Shown: positions 1 through 8,782 of the stretch, one piece after another
How positions within the stretch are numbered: the first letter of the stretch is position 1
Layout of the letters: every line of letters begins with the position of its first letter
Source: Neobacillus mesonae
GTDB lineage: Bacteria > Bacillota > Bacilli > Bacillales > Cytobacillaceae
Direction: 5' to 3'
Assembly: GCF_023715155.1 (NCBI RefSeq)
Contig: NZ_JAMBNQ010000009.1
Coordinates: forward strand, 84,122-148,121
DNA: 64,000 bases
Translations under genes and position numbers: made by a program
The notes under the pieces: generated by a model
What the model was told of the DNA's origin: nothing
Database searches by the model: none
The model's input: only the letters and a program-made list of their open reading frames with translations

Positions 1-25
1 TGATGGGGATTAAATAATTTTCTAT

Positions 26-177
26 TTCGCGGATCAATAGGCCGTAATTGCGGATGAAGCTTGAAAAATCGCGTGAATTTCAGATTCGCGGATATCGTTA
101 GTAAATCCGCGGATATCTAGGTGGAATTCGCGGATAGATACTCTCCATCCGCGGATTTCCGGCCCAAATCCGCGGAT
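26..177. repeat. 21-bp-period CGCGGAT array
   Basis: A core CGCGGAT (several copies inside the palindrome ATCCGCGGAT) begins at 28, 49 (TGCGGAT), 70 (degenerate CGCGTGA), 87, 108, 129, 150 and 171. Every step is 21 bp except one of 17 bp between 70 and 87. The spacer bases between cores vary. The array ends about 40 bp before the first gene. Twenty-one bp is two helical turns, so all cores would face the same side of the helix. Function unknown; it could be an operator array or an intergenic repeat family. Confidence 0.85.
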
Positions 178-218
178 AACCAGCCAGCTACTATTTTAAA
201 AAACAAGGAGGATTTCCA

Positions 219-989
219 ATGGGAAAATTAGAAGGTCATGTCGCGATTATAACAGGTGCATCCGGCGGAATTGGCGGCGGATGTGCCTATAGACTTGCAC
301 AAGAAGGAGCACATATTGTGATCGTCGATTTAATGGATGCCTCTGAAATGGCAGCAACGATTACGAGCGACTTCCCTGCGAGCAAGGTTCGAACCCATCA
401 AATTGACATTCGCAATATAAGCGACATTCAAAATGTTGTGGATCAAACAATTGAAGAGTTTGGAAAAATTGATATTTTAATCAACAATGCCGGAACAGCC
501 GGGCGTATGGATATCGAAGAAATGACAGAGGAAATTTGGGACCGCGACCTAAATACCAATTTGAAAGCAGCATTCTTTTTCATTCAGAAAGTAGTTTACC
601 CTCATATGCTCTCCAAAGGCTACGGCCGAATTGTCAACATTAGTTCCATTTCAGGTATCAACGGCGGGCAGGTGTCCGGCTTCAATGAGGACTCCTGGAA
701 GGGGCGTTCGGGCCCTGCATATGCTTCCAGCAAAGGCGGTGTGATTGCCTTAACAAAATGGGTGGCCAAGGAGCTTGGTTCAAAAGGGATTACCTGTAAC
801 AGTGTAGCTCCAGGTGCGGTTGAAACAAGAATTACAGCCGGCATTCATTATAATCTTGACGGACAGGTCGTGAAACGGATGGGGCAGCCGGGTGATATTG
901 CAGAAGCCGTTTGCTATTTCTGTACGCCTGAATCCAGTTATACCACCGGACAAACACTCCGGGTGGATGGAGGGGCTGTTATTGCTTAG
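219..989 (+). CDS. SDR family NAD(P)-dependent oxidoreductase (FabG-like)
   Basis: A 256-residue classical short-chain dehydrogenase/reductase that would interconvert a hydroxyl and a keto group with NAD(P)(H). The cofactor motif TGASGGIGGG is at residues 12-21, NNAG at 89-92, the catalytic Ser at about 142-143, and YASSK gives Tyr168 and Lys172. The Ser-to-Tyr distance (about 25 residues) is longer than the usual 12-13 because of an insert around 148-165, which may shape the substrate pocket. AGGAGG lies 7 bases before the ATG. It is the first gene of a tight operon with a CoA ligase and a thiolase, so a beta-hydroxyacyl or hydroxy-acid substrate is likely; the actual substrate is not evident. 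Confidence 0.9.
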   Translation: MGKLEGHVAIITGASGGIGGGCAYRLAQEGAHIVIVDLMDASEMAATITSDFPASKVRTHQIDIRNISDIQNVVDQTIEEFGKIDILINNAGTAGRMDIEEMTEEIWDRDLNTNLKAAFFFIQKVVYPHMLSKGYGRIVNISSISGINGGQVSGFNEDSWKGRSGPAYASSKGGVIALTKWVAKELGSKGITCNSVAPGAVETRITAGIHYNLDGQVVKRMGQPGDIAEAVCYFCTPESSYTTGQTLRVDGGAVIA

Positions 990-1023
990 CTCCATCGATT
1001 TGGAAATCAGGGAGGGAAATGCC

Positions 1024-1494
1024 ATGCGCCAATCACATGCCATATATAATGAAGAAACTGGTACCTTAATAGGGAGTTTGGCGGCAGGAGAAGACCTGCT
1101 GCTCGGCATTTTAGAACAATGTGAAAAATACAATATTAAGGCCGGCTCCTTTCAATGTATGGGTTCATTAGTATCGCTGCATTATTGCATTTTTCAAAAC
1201 AGAAATGGAAAGCTTTCCTACAGCCAACCGATTCAAGAACAGAAACCAGCCGAGCTTCTAAGCGGGACCGGTTTTATTGGAGTTACTGAAGACGGCCGCC
1301 CGGAAATTCATTTTCATGGTGTATTAATTGATGAACATGGAGTCATTCGCGGCGGTCATTTTCTAGAAGGCGGAAATACGGTAGCCATCACGATAGAATT
1401 TATGGTAACAGCAGCCCCTGGAGCAAAGGCTGTCCGAGAGCTGATTCCGGGAACAAAGTTTAGTGTGTTTAATTTTTACAGGGAGGGGGCTTAG
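1024..1494 (+). CDS. PPC (DUF296) domain protein
   Basis: A 156-residue protein matching the plant-and-prokaryote-conserved (PPC/DUF296) fold. It shows the central HFHGV segment and the following GHFLEGG typical of the His-cluster metal site of prokaryotic PPC proteins. The ATG at 1024 is chosen because GGGAGGG sits just upstream; the open frame extends back to 892 but that part overlaps the SDR gene. It lies 34 bases after the SDR stop and 5 bases before the CoA ligase, so it is co-transcribed. Bacterial PPC proteins are usually annotated as DNA-binding, but the evidence for that is weak; an enzymatic or regulatory role in this operon is equally possible. Confidence 0.75.
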   Translation: MRQSHAIYNEETGTLIGSLAAGEDLLLGILEQCEKYNIKAGSFQCMGSLVSLHYCIFQNRNGKLSYSQPIQEQKPAELLSGTGFIGVTEDGRPEIHFHGVLIDEHGVIRGGHFLEGGNTVAITIEFMVTAAPGAKAVRELIPGTKFSVFNFYREGA

Positions 1495-1499
1495 AAAAA

Positions 1500-2981
1500 A
1501 TGGAAACGATTGCATCCTATGCTAAAAAGACCTTTCGTTCATTTTCACATAAACCGGCAGTGAAATACAAGCAGCTTACCTATACCTACGGGGAGCTGGA
1601 GACACGGACATACAAGATTGTATCACTCCTTCAAAGCAGGGGAATCAAAAAAGGCGACCGTGTGGCCATTTTGATGTCCAACCGGTCGGAGCATATTGAA
1701 CTGGACCTGGCCTGTGCGTTCGGCGGATTTATCAAGGTCCCGCTCAATTACCGCCTGCATCCGGAAGAACATGAATATATGCTGGAACAATCCGGAGCCA
1801 TTTTACTAATTGGAGAAGAAGAACTGCTGAATGCGATTTCCAGCCCAATAGCTAAAATTACGGTAGGTGACATGTACGAAAAATTGATTGCCGAGGCTTC
1901 GATTCATTATCGTGAGGAAGAAGTGGAGGAGGATGACTCTTTCGCAATTATGTATACATCGGGAACAACCGGTAAGCCAAAGGGTGTTACATTATCCCAC
2001 CGGAATATTGTGTCAGGGGCGCTGTCGCTCGCAATGGCCTGTGAAATCAGCTGGGATGATGTGATTGGACATGTCGCACCGCTGACACATGGCAGCAACT
2101 TTCTCTCTCATGCTTCCTGGCTGTACGGACTGACCCAGGTGATTTTTGAAAAATTTGACCCAGAAGAGTCATTGGATGTGCTTTACCATGAAAAGGTAAG
2201 CATCATTTTCCTTGTTCCGACGATTGTTAACCTTTTGGTGCAGGGGAAAAATTTTGACCCGGAAAAGCTTGTACATATTAAAAGCATCAATATGGCCGGG
2301 TCACCGATTGCTGCAAGCAAACTGCAGCTTGCCTTAGATGCAGCTGGAGATAAATTTGTTGAAACCTATGGCCAGGTAGAGGCACCGATGGCAATTACCA
2401 TCATGCCAAGGAAAGAGCTGGCGGGCCACTTGGATTCATGCGGTTTAAGCGGGCCGTTTGTAGAAATGAAATTGGTGGATGAGAATGGGGAAGAGGTTCC
2501 TCAAGGTGAAGTGGGCGAGGTTATTTGTAAAGGATCCCTGGTTATGAAGGGATACTGGAATAACCCGGAAGCCACGGCTGAAACCCTTCAGGACGGATGG
2601 CTGCATACAGGTGATCTGGGCTGGACGGATGAGCGGGGGTTCCTGCATTTAGTCGACCGCAAAAAAGAAGTGATTATTTCCGGCGGACTAAATATTTACC
2701 CGCGGGAGATTGAAGAAGTATTAAATAAACACAAAGCGGTAAAGGAAACCTGTGTCATTGGACTGCCGGATGAAAAATGGGGAGAAGCCGTTTCTGCTTT
2801 TATCGTGTTAAAAGAGGGAGAAACCGCAACAGAAACGGAAATACTTGAGCTGTGCAAGCAGCATTTGGGCAGTTTTAAAAAGCCAAAACGGATTGAATTT
2901 GTCGAGGCACTGCCAAAGAGCTCCTACGGCAAAATTTTAAAGAAAGAAATGAAAAAACTTTATGGAGGTGTTCATCAGTGA
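1500..2981 (+). CDS. acyl-CoA synthetase (AMP-dependent ligase)
   Basis: A 493-residue ANL-superfamily ligase that activates a carboxylic acid to its CoA thioester through an acyl-adenylate. The phosphate-binding motif YTSGTTGKPKG spans residues 152-162. The A5-type ETYGQVE motif and the HTGDLG/VDRKKEVIISGGLNIYP segments follow, and the thioesterification-domain Lys478 lies in SYGK. Length is normal for short or medium-chain and aryl-CoA ligases. The last four bases overlap the thiolase start, indicating translational coupling. With the SDR, thiolase and DUF35 genes it suggests a CoA-dependent degradation pathway; the acid activated cannot be read from sequence. Confidence 0.9.
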   Translation: METIASYAKKTFRSFSHKPAVKYKQLTYTYGELETRTYKIVSLLQSRGIKKGDRVAILMSNRSEHIELDLACAFGGFIKVPLNYRLHPEEHEYMLEQSGAILLIGEEELLNAISSPIAKITVGDMYEKLIAEASIHYREEEVEEDDSFAIMYTSGTTGKPKGVTLSHRNIVSGALSLAMACEISWDDVIGHVAPLTHGSNFLSHASWLYGLTQVIFEKFDPEESLDVLYHEKVSIIFLVPTIVNLLVQGKNFDPEKLVHIKSINMAGSPIAASKLQLALDAAGDKFVETYGQVEAPMAITIMPRKELAGHLDSCGLSGPFVEMKLVDENGEEVPQGEVGEVICKGSLVMKGYWNNPEATAETLQDGWLHTGDLGWTDERGFLHLVDRKKEVIISGGLNIYPREIEEVLNKHKAVKETCVIGLPDEKWGEAVSAFIVLKEGETATETEILELCKQHLGSFKKPKRIEFVEALPKSSYGKILKKEMKKLYGGVHQ

Positions 2982-4123
2982 ATCATGTGACGGTCATTGG
3001 AACGGGAATTACCCAGTTCGGGACATTAAAAGAACAGTCTCTGAAACAATTACTTTTGGATGCTAGTTTCCAAGCTTTAAAAGAAGCGGGATTTCCGAAG
3101 GTAGACGCCGTTTTTATTGGGAACTTTATGTCCGGTTCGCTTGCTAATCAGGAAATCCTGGGCTCTCTTATTGCTCATGATTTAGGGCTGGGGCCGATTC
3201 CAACAGCCAAAATGGAGGGGGCTTGTGCAAGCGGCGGGATTGCCTTCCGCCATGCTTGTGAAATGATAGAGGCTGGGGTTTATAACACGGTTTTAGTTGC
3301 CGGCGGTGAAAAAATGAAACATGCAGGAACAGATGTTGTCACATCAGCCATCAATGCGGCAATGGATACCGACAGTAATGAGAAAGCGGCTGGCCTGTCC
3401 TTCCCGGGCTTTTTCGGTCTTTTGGCCAATCGTTATTTTTATGAAACAGAAGCAACGAAAAAACATTTGGCCATGGTTGCATTGAAAAACAGGAATTATG
3501 CCTTGAATAATCCAATGGCTCAATACCGTGATCCAGTGACATTGGAGGAAATTTTAAATGCCCGGATGATTACCGAGCCGCTTGGGCTGTTTGATTGCTC
3601 CCCAATTACAGACGGCGCGGCAGCAGTGGTTTTATCAAGAGGCCAATCCGGCATCCGTGTCATCGCTTCATCGCAGGCATCAGGACCGACACAGGCACAA
3701 GAGGCGGATGATTTATTAACGTTCATTGCCACCAAAACATCAGCTGATTTAGCTTACGCGCAGGCAGGACTTGGGCCAGAGGATATTGATGTGATTGAAC
3801 TGCATGATTGTTTTTCGATGACGGAAATCCTTGCATATGAAGCATTAGGGTTAGCCAAGGTCCGCGAAGGATGGAAACTGCTTGAGAATGGGGACACGAG
3901 GCATGGAGGCCGGATCCCTGTTAATACGAGCGGCGGATTGCTTTCGAAAGGCCATCCAATTGGCGCAACAGGTCTTGCACAAATCTATCAAATTGTTGAG
4001 CAATTGCGCGGTACGGCCTGCAATCAGGTAGACGGAGCAAGAATCGGGCTGGCACAAAATTTAGGCGGGACAGGTTCTTATTCCACTGTCCATATTTTTA
4101 CGAATGGGAGGTCAGCGGAATGA
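2978..4123 (+). CDS. thiolase family protein (acetyl-CoA acetyltransferase-like)
   Basis: A 381-residue thiolase-fold protein of the SCP2/archaeal-like group. The nucleophile Cys83 lies in GACASGG, the HDCF motif follows in the second half, and SKGHPIGATG carries the C-terminal catalytic His. It starts with GTG overlapping the ligase stop and ends overlapping the DUF35 start by 4 bases. Thiolases of this group usually work in complex with a neighbouring DUF35 zinc-ribbon/OB-fold protein, which is the next gene. It probably performs thiolytic cleavage of a beta-ketoacyl-CoA in this operon. Confidence 0.88.
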   Translation: MNHVTVIGTGITQFGTLKEQSLKQLLLDASFQALKEAGFPKVDAVFIGNFMSGSLANQEILGSLIAHDLGLGPIPTAKMEGACASGGIAFRHACEMIEAGVYNTVLVAGGEKMKHAGTDVVTSAINAAMDTDSNEKAAGLSFPGFFGLLANRYFYETEATKKHLAMVALKNRNYALNNPMAQYRDPVTLEEILNARMITEPLGLFDCSPITDGAAAVVLSRGQSGIRVIASSQASGPTQAQEADDLLTFIATKTSADLAYAQAGLGPEDIDVIELHDCFSMTEILAYEALGLAKVREGWKLLENGDTRHGGRIPVNTSGGLLSKGHPIGATGLAQIYQIVEQLRGTACNQVDGARIGLAQNLGGTGSYSTVHIFTNGRSAE

Positions 4124-4431
4124 AATTATCCGTACATGTATGTGAAGAATGTGGACACACCAGCATTCCAGCACGGTTGATCTGTCCTTCCTGCCGTGCA
4201 GTCGATTTTAGGGAAGAGGAAAGAGAAGGCAAAGGAACGGTTTACACATTTACTAAAATTAATATATCATCAGTTGAATTCAAACACTTGACCCCATACT
4301 ATGTTGTGATCGTAGATCTGCCAACAGGTGAACGGGTAACAGGAAGAATGGCCGAGGAAGTTCAAATCAACGATGTGGTTGAACTGGCGGCGATGGAACA
4401 GGGAGCTTATATTTTTAAAAAGTGTGGATGA
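4120..4431 (+). CDS. Zn-ribbon/OB-fold protein (DUF35), thiolase partner
   Basis: A 103-residue DUF35 protein. An N-terminal zinc ribbon uses Cys8, Cys11, Cys22 and Cys25, followed by an OB-fold of about 60 residues. Proteins of this family pair with SCP2-type thiolases and are thought to channel CoA or acyl groups; the immediately preceding, overlapping gene is such a thiolase. It is the last gene of the operon and is followed by a strong terminator. Confidence 0.88.
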   Translation: MKLSVHVCEECGHTSIPARLICPSCRAVDFREEEREGKGTVYTFTKINISSVEFKHLTPYYVVIVDLPTGERVTGRMAEEVQINDVVELAAMEQGAYIFKKCG

Positions 4432-4439
4432 AGCATATA

Positions 4440-4473
4440 AAAACCAAGGGGATGCAACCCCCTTGGTTTTTGT
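4440..4473 (+). terminator. rho-independent terminator of the SDR-thiolase operon
   Basis: AAAACCAAGGGG pairs with CCCCTTGGTTTT across a short loop, and the T-run follows. It is symmetrical and can also serve the leftward pseudogene. Confidence 0.9.
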
Positions 4474-4484
4474 GATTTTCTCGA

Positions 4485-4815
4485 TTAAACGGCGGCCCGA
4501 CTTTCAAACTTCAACAGCTTAAAGAATTCCAGCATCAATTCAGAAAGACCTGGCCATGCATGACCTGAGACAATATTTCCATCTACATGAAGCAATTCCT
4601 CAATATAGGTTGCTCCTGCTGCTTCAACTTCTGGGCGGCATGCTGTATAAGCTGTCATTTCACGTCCTTTGATATATTCCCGAACAGTTGTTAACACGAG
4701 TTGTCCGTGACAAATAACGCCAAGCGGCTTATTTTCTTTTAAAAAGTGTGAGCAATTTCTTGTACCTTTTTATTCATTCAAATGTATTCAGGGGCACGGC
4801 CGCCAGCTGAAATGG
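4485..4815 (-). pseudogene. DJ-1/PfpI family protein, C-terminal remnant
   Basis: The reverse strand encodes the C-terminal half of a DJ-1/PfpI glutamine-amidotransferase-like protein. GGRAPEYI is followed by an in-frame TGA where relatives have Arg (CGA to TGA), then MNKKVQEIAHTF. A frameshift in an A-rich stretch leads to KENKPLGVICHGQL, with the nucleophile Cys, and an intact tail ending near 4485. The N-terminal 80-90 residues normal for the family are absent. One nonsense codon, one frameshift and a missing start make this a clear relic rather than a gene. Confidence 0.8.
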
Positions 4816-4878
4816 AACCACACGGGAACAGGGGCTTAACCGGTATCCAAAAATTAATATGAGATTCTTGTAACAATA

Positions 4879-4908
4879 TTGACAAAATTCGCAAAAACAA
4901 ACTATAAT
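4879..4908 (+). promoter_or_regulatory. sigma-A promoter of eutWV
   Basis: TTGACA (4879-4884) and a perfect TATAAT (4903-4908) are separated by 18 bp. The spacing to the eutW start leaves a leader of about 38 bases. Confidence 0.8.
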
Positions 4909-4953
4909 AGTTTCATGTAATTTGTCTTTCTATACGGTTAGGAGAATCATCAT

Positions 4954-6384
4954 ATGAATTACAGCTCAGTAGAGGAATTATGCTTCCAGCATACGAATCT
5001 ATCAGATGAAGACGTTAATAGAATTAAAGAGGTCGTTGTTAATTTACCGTTAATTGCGGATATTAACAAAGCTAACGTTTTTATTGATTGTCCTACGAAA
5101 GAAGGAAAACATGCAATTGTTGTTGCGGAAGCAGTTCCCACAACAGCCAAATCAGTATATGAAAAATCGGTTGTAGGGAAATTTGCCTATGAAGCTTTTG
5201 AGCCATCTGTATTCCTCACGTTGAGAACAGGAAAACCGGCGTTCTCAAATCGTGCCTTAACACAGGAAGGGAAGACTGTCGACCAAAGTGTTGTTCCAAT
5301 CAAAAGATTGGACAATCGGGTGATTGGAACTCTCATTATGGAGAAGGATATCACAGAATTGGTGCAGGGACAGATAAAAATGGAAGCGTTAACAGATACA
5401 ACTGATGTTTTAAGTGGAATTCCCATGGGGACTGCAGAAAATAGACCGATTATTCCTGAAATGATAGAAGAGTCTATTTTTTATCTGGATCTAAATGGAA
5501 AGATTCTTTATTGTAATCCTTCCGGGACAAACCTCATCCAGGAAATTGATCAAGAGGGCACTTGGATAGGAAAACCATTGGTTTCCTACTTTCCAGTCAT
5601 CAAAGAGATTTTAAAAGACCCTGATGAACTTATTGTTCAAGAGGCCAAAATGTTAAATAAGGTTTTTCAAATAAAGAAAATCCAACTAATAAAGCAAGAA
5701 AAAACCGGCGGCACCTTTGTTATTTTCAAAAATATTACCGAGCTCAGGGAAAAGGAAAGAGAATTGATTGTCAAATCAGTTGCAATACGCGAAATCCATC
5801 ATCGAGTGAAAAATAATCTGCAAACGGTAGCAAGCCTTTTGCGTCTGCAAATGAGAAGAGGGCTGCCGGAGGAGAGCAAGGTTCATTTCGTGGAGAGCTT
5901 AAACCGGATTACAAGCATTGCATCTGTTTATGAAATTATTCTTTCCGGGTCAAGTGTAGATGATGTTGATCTGTATAAACTGATTGAGAAAATTGGCAAT
6001 ACACTTGTGTTAGAAGCAGAACATGATCACAAGCAGATTAGTATTACATACGCAGGTTCTCATTCTCGTATAAATTCTAATAAAGCGGTATCAGTGGCAT
6101 TGGTTGTGAATGAATTAATTCAAAACTGTGTAAAACATGCGTTTAAGTCGCAATCTGCCGGGAAAATTGAGGTTATCTTCCATCAGAGAAAGGATCAAAT
6201 GGAAATTCAAGTGATGGACAATGGTGAAGGATATTCACCATTGTCCAAACCATCACTTGGTTTAGATATTGTGAAATTGATGATGGAGCATGATTTGTCA
6301 GGTCACTTTTCGATTGAAAGAGCCAAGACAGGGACCATAGCAACTGTCAGATTCCCATTACAAAGGGAGGTGGTTCAACTGTGA
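4954..6384 (+). CDS. eutW: ethanolamine-sensing histidine kinase EutW
   Basis: A 476-residue cytosolic sensor kinase. Residues 1-135 form the GAF-like N-terminal domain of the PdtaS/EutW type, about 165-265 is a PAS domain, and IHHRVKNNLQ at 281-290 is the HisKA_2 phospho-acceptor box (His282/283). A HATPase domain follows, with NELIQNC, DNGEGY and GLDIVKLMM. No membrane segment is visible. In enterococci and listeriae EutW senses ethanolamine and phosphorylates EutV, and the next gene, overlapping by 4 bases, is exactly such an ANTAR regulator. A consensus promoter and an AGGAGA ribosome site precede it. Confidence 0.9.
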   Translation: MNYSSVEELCFQHTNLSDEDVNRIKEVVVNLPLIADINKANVFIDCPTKEGKHAIVVAEAVPTTAKSVYEKSVVGKFAYEAFEPSVFLTLRTGKPAFSNRALTQEGKTVDQSVVPIKRLDNRVIGTLIMEKDITELVQGQIKMEALTDTTDVLSGIPMGTAENRPIIPEMIEESIFYLDLNGKILYCNPSGTNLIQEIDQEGTWIGKPLVSYFPVIKEILKDPDELIVQEAKMLNKVFQIKKIQLIKQEKTGGTFVIFKNITELREKERELIVKSVAIREIHHRVKNNLQTVASLLRLQMRRGLPEESKVHFVESLNRITSIASVYEIILSGSSVDDVDLYKLIEKIGNTLVLEAEHDHKQISITYAGSHSRINSNKAVSVALVVNELIQNCVKHAFKSQSAGKIEVIFHQRKDQMEIQVMDNGEGYSPLSKPSLGLDIVKLMMEHDLSGHFSIERAKTGTIATVRFPLQREVVQL

Positions 6385-6953
6385 AAAAAAGAATTATGGT
6401 TGTTGAGGATGAATCGATTGTCCGCATGGATATTGCATTTATGCTCGAAGATGCCGGTTACGATGTAGCTGCACAGGCAGGAGATGGAGAAAAAGCAATT
6501 GAACTAGCTTTTAAGCTTGAACCTGATTTAATCATTATGGACATTAAAATGCCAAAAGTAAATGGCTTAAAGGCAAGTGAAATTATATCCAAAAAATTGA
6601 ATATCCCTATTCTCATTTTAACGGCTTACAGTCAGCGGGAATACATTGATAAGGCGAAACGGGCCAATATAGTGGGGTATTTGGTTAAGCCTATTACAGA
6701 AGCCAATTTAATTCCGGCGGTTGAAATAGCCCTGAAACAGGCGGAAACAGCTAATGCTTACAGACAGCAAGTTGAAAAAATGAACCAGCAGTTAAATGAA
6801 AGAAAAATAGTCGAAAAGGCAAAGGGAATCATCATGGAGAAATTTAATCTCCCCGAAGATGCTGCCTATAGAAAAATGCGAAAAATCAGCATGAACCAAC
6901 AGGTAAATCTGGAAAATGTAGCAAAGCGGATTATATTAAAATATAACGCTTAA
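6381..6953 (+). CDS. eutV: ANTAR-domain response regulator EutV (antiterminator)
   Basis: A 190-residue response regulator starting at GTG with GGGAGGTGG upstream. The receiver domain (1-120) has the acidic pair at positions 10-11 and the phospho-acceptor Asp54 in IIMDIKMP. A coiled linker follows, then an ANTAR RNA-binding domain (about 130-187: AKGIIMEKFNLPEDAAYRKM). In Firmicutes EutV dimers bind paired hexaloop hairpins in nascent mRNA and prevent formation of an overlapping terminator. Matching elements occur immediately downstream before eutH and again before eutA, so both are probable targets. Confidence 0.93.
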   Translation: MKKRIMVVEDESIVRMDIAFMLEDAGYDVAAQAGDGEKAIELAFKLEPDLIIMDIKMPKVNGLKASEIISKKLNIPILILTAYSQREYIDKAKRANIVGYLVKPITEANLIPAVEIALKQAETANAYRQQVEKMNQQLNERKIVEKAKGIIMEKFNLPEDAAYRKMRKISMNQQVNLENVAKRIILKYNA

Positions 6954-6975
6954 ACTTTACACAAGTGAATAGACC

Positions 6976-7029
6976 GAGCAAAGGTGCTTTAGCGTTTTCG
7001 TTTTACGAAACCGCAGGGCACCTTTTTGT
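6976..7029 (+). promoter_or_regulatory. ANTAR-type antiterminator hairpin overlapping a terminator, eutH leader
   Basis: At 6976-6989 a short stem (GAGC/GCTT) closes the hexaloop AAAGGT. A at loop position 1 and G at position 4 match the AGCAANGRRGCU signature of EutV targets. The loop and 3' stem (AAAGGTGC, 6980-6987) are also the 5' arm of a terminator whose 3' arm is GCACCTTT (7018-7025), followed by T residues. The two structures exclude each other. The partner hairpin P1 is not obvious upstream. Confidence 0.75.
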
Positions 7030-7137
7030 CTTTTTTACAGCCGTTAATATTTTTAATAGAAAAGTCTGCCAGTAAGCATGCTTACATTTTCCGTTTTAAT
7101 AAATAGTAAACAAAACATAGTCAAGGAGGGAATTTTT

Positions 7138-8397
7138 ATGGAAATGGTAGGAAAAGTAGTCATTTATATTATTATGACATGTGCCGTCTTAGGGGCTTTT
7201 GCCGCGATACGTAACAGTGATGAAGGATTAGGAGCACAATTCATGGAAGGGCTGCATGCTGTGGGGCATATCTTTGTACCAGCAGCAGGAATTATGGCAT
7301 CCATTCCATATTTATCATGGTTTATTGGCAAAGTTTGCGGCCCATTTTTCTCAGCCATTGGTGCTGACCCGGCGATTGCGGCTACATCGATTTTGGCAAC
7401 CGACATGGGCGGCTACCAATTAGCGGAAGTATTAAAGCAAACCCAAGAGGGCTGGATTATGGCCATGATCGTTGGTTTTATGGCTGGGGCAACAATTGTA
7501 TTCTCGATTCCGATGGGACTTGCGATGCTGGATAAACGGGATCATAAATATATGGCGCTCGGAGTCATGGCTGGCGTTTTAACCATTCCGATTGGAGCGC
7601 TCATTTCCAGTACCATAATCTTTTTATCCAATTCTAAAGTTCGCGATTTCATTTCAACTACTGGTGAGGCAAAATACCAATTTGCTTTAGCTTATGGTCA
7701 AATACTGTTAAATTTACTCCCACTTCTTATTTTCGTTGTAGTCATCGCCTTAGGTCTCTATTTCTTTCCAGATTTCATGATCAAAGCCTTTATGTGGTTT
7801 GGACGAATTATGGATGCTGGAATTAAACTGGTGTTAGTTTTTTCAATCGTTGAAATTTTTACAGGTCTATTCTCGACGGTATTTGGCAGCTGGGGCTTTC
7901 ATCCAATCATGGCTGATAAAGAAGACCAATTCCGTGCCTTGGAAACAGCGGGTTACATTGGAATTATGCTGGCTGGGGCATTCCCGATGGTGTATTTACT
8001 GCAAAAATATGCAGGAGGCCCGCTCGAATCCATTGGTGGTAAAATCGGTCTTAGCAAAGAAGGCAGTGCAGGACTGGTTGCTACAATTGCGAATATCCTG
8101 GCAATGTTTAAACTGGTAAAAACGATGCCGCCGAAAGACAAAGTGATTAATATTGCGTTTGCGGTCTGTTCAGCATTCTTACTTGGGGATCATTTATCCT
8201 TTTCAGCCAACTTTCAGCCGACATTAATTTTACCGATTATCATTGGAAAATTCTCTGCTGGATTAATTGGAATCGGTCTTGCTTACTGGTTATCCGTTCC
8301 GAAAGCACTTGAATTGGAGAAGAAAGACCGTGAAGCCGGCATCATTGGGAAAGATGAGTATTTGCCAAAACAAGAAAACGAATCAATGGCTGGTTAA
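7138..8397 (+). CDS. eutH: ethanolamine permease EutH
   Basis: A 419-residue polytopic membrane protein with about ten or eleven hydrophobic helices. It carries the EutH-specific DMGGYQLAE segment in the first third and a conserved LGDHLSFSAN segment near the C terminus. The start at 7138 is chosen because AAGGAGGG lies 8 bases upstream; the frame opens earlier at 7078 without a ribosome site. EutH imports ethanolamine. It follows the EutV-responsive leader and is the first gene of the eutH-S-P segment. Confidence 0.92.
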   Translation: MEMVGKVVIYIIMTCAVLGAFAAIRNSDEGLGAQFMEGLHAVGHIFVPAAGIMASIPYLSWFIGKVCGPFFSAIGADPAIAATSILATDMGGYQLAEVLKQTQEGWIMAMIVGFMAGATIVFSIPMGLAMLDKRDHKYMALGVMAGVLTIPIGALISSTIIFLSNSKVRDFISTTGEAKYQFALAYGQILLNLLPLLIFVVVIALGLYFFPDFMIKAFMWFGRIMDAGIKLVLVFSIVEIFTGLFSTVFGSWGFHPIMADKEDQFRALETAGYIGIMLAGAFPMVYLLQKYAGGPLESIGGKIGLSKEGSAGLVATIANILAMFKLVKTMPPKDKVINIAFAVCSAFLLGDHLSFSANFQPTLILPIIIGKFSAGLIGIGLAYWLSVPKALELEKKDREAGIIGKDEYLPKQENESMAG

Positions 8398-8428
8398 GTA
8401 AAAACGGATCTCAAAGGAGGGGAATTGG

Positions 8429-8770
8429 ATGAGTGAAGAGAAAAAACGGTTCATCCAGGAGTTTGTACCCGGGAAACAGGTTACGTTAAGTCATTTAATT
8501 GCCAATCCTGAACCTGATATGTTTGATAAGCTGGGGATTCAACAGGCCGGTGCCATGGGAATTCTAACGTTAACCCCAAGTGAAACGGTCATTATAGCAG
8601 GGGATTTGGCGACAAAAGCAGCGGATGTTCAAATTGGCTTTCTAGATCGATTTACCGGCAGCCTTGTCATTATTGGCAGTGTTTCCTCCGTACAGATGGC
8701 AATGGAAGAAGTCAATCGTTTTTTGTCAGAAGTACTAAGGTATACTCCGGCAGATATTACTAAGTCATAA
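8429..8770 (+). CDS. eutS: microcompartment shell protein EutS
   Basis: A 113-residue circularly permuted BMC-domain protein matching EutS: an N-terminal [19 protein letters not shown] strand, then [22 protein letters not shown], then [16 protein letters not shown]. EutS hexamers are bent and contribute to shell curvature. AAAGGAGGGG lies upstream. It sits between the transporter and EutP, a normal Firmicute arrangement. Confidence 0.93.
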   Translation: MSEEKKRFIQEFVPGKQVTLSHLIANPEPDMFDKLGIQQAGAMGILTLTPSETVIIAGDLATKAADVQIGFLDRFTGSLVIIGSVSSVQMAMEEVNRFLSEVLRYTPADITKS

Positions 8771-8782
8771 GGGGTGCTGAAA

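Noticed and set aside
4485..4815. Selenoprotein reading of the PfpI in-frame TGA
   Set aside because: The TGA replaces an Arg codon, not Cys. A frameshift and a missing N terminus show decay, and I see no SECIS-like hairpin in the right place.
7078..7137. Upstream start for eutH
   Set aside because: No ribosome site, while AAGGAGGG precedes the ATG at 7138; the extra 20 residues do not match EutH N termini.
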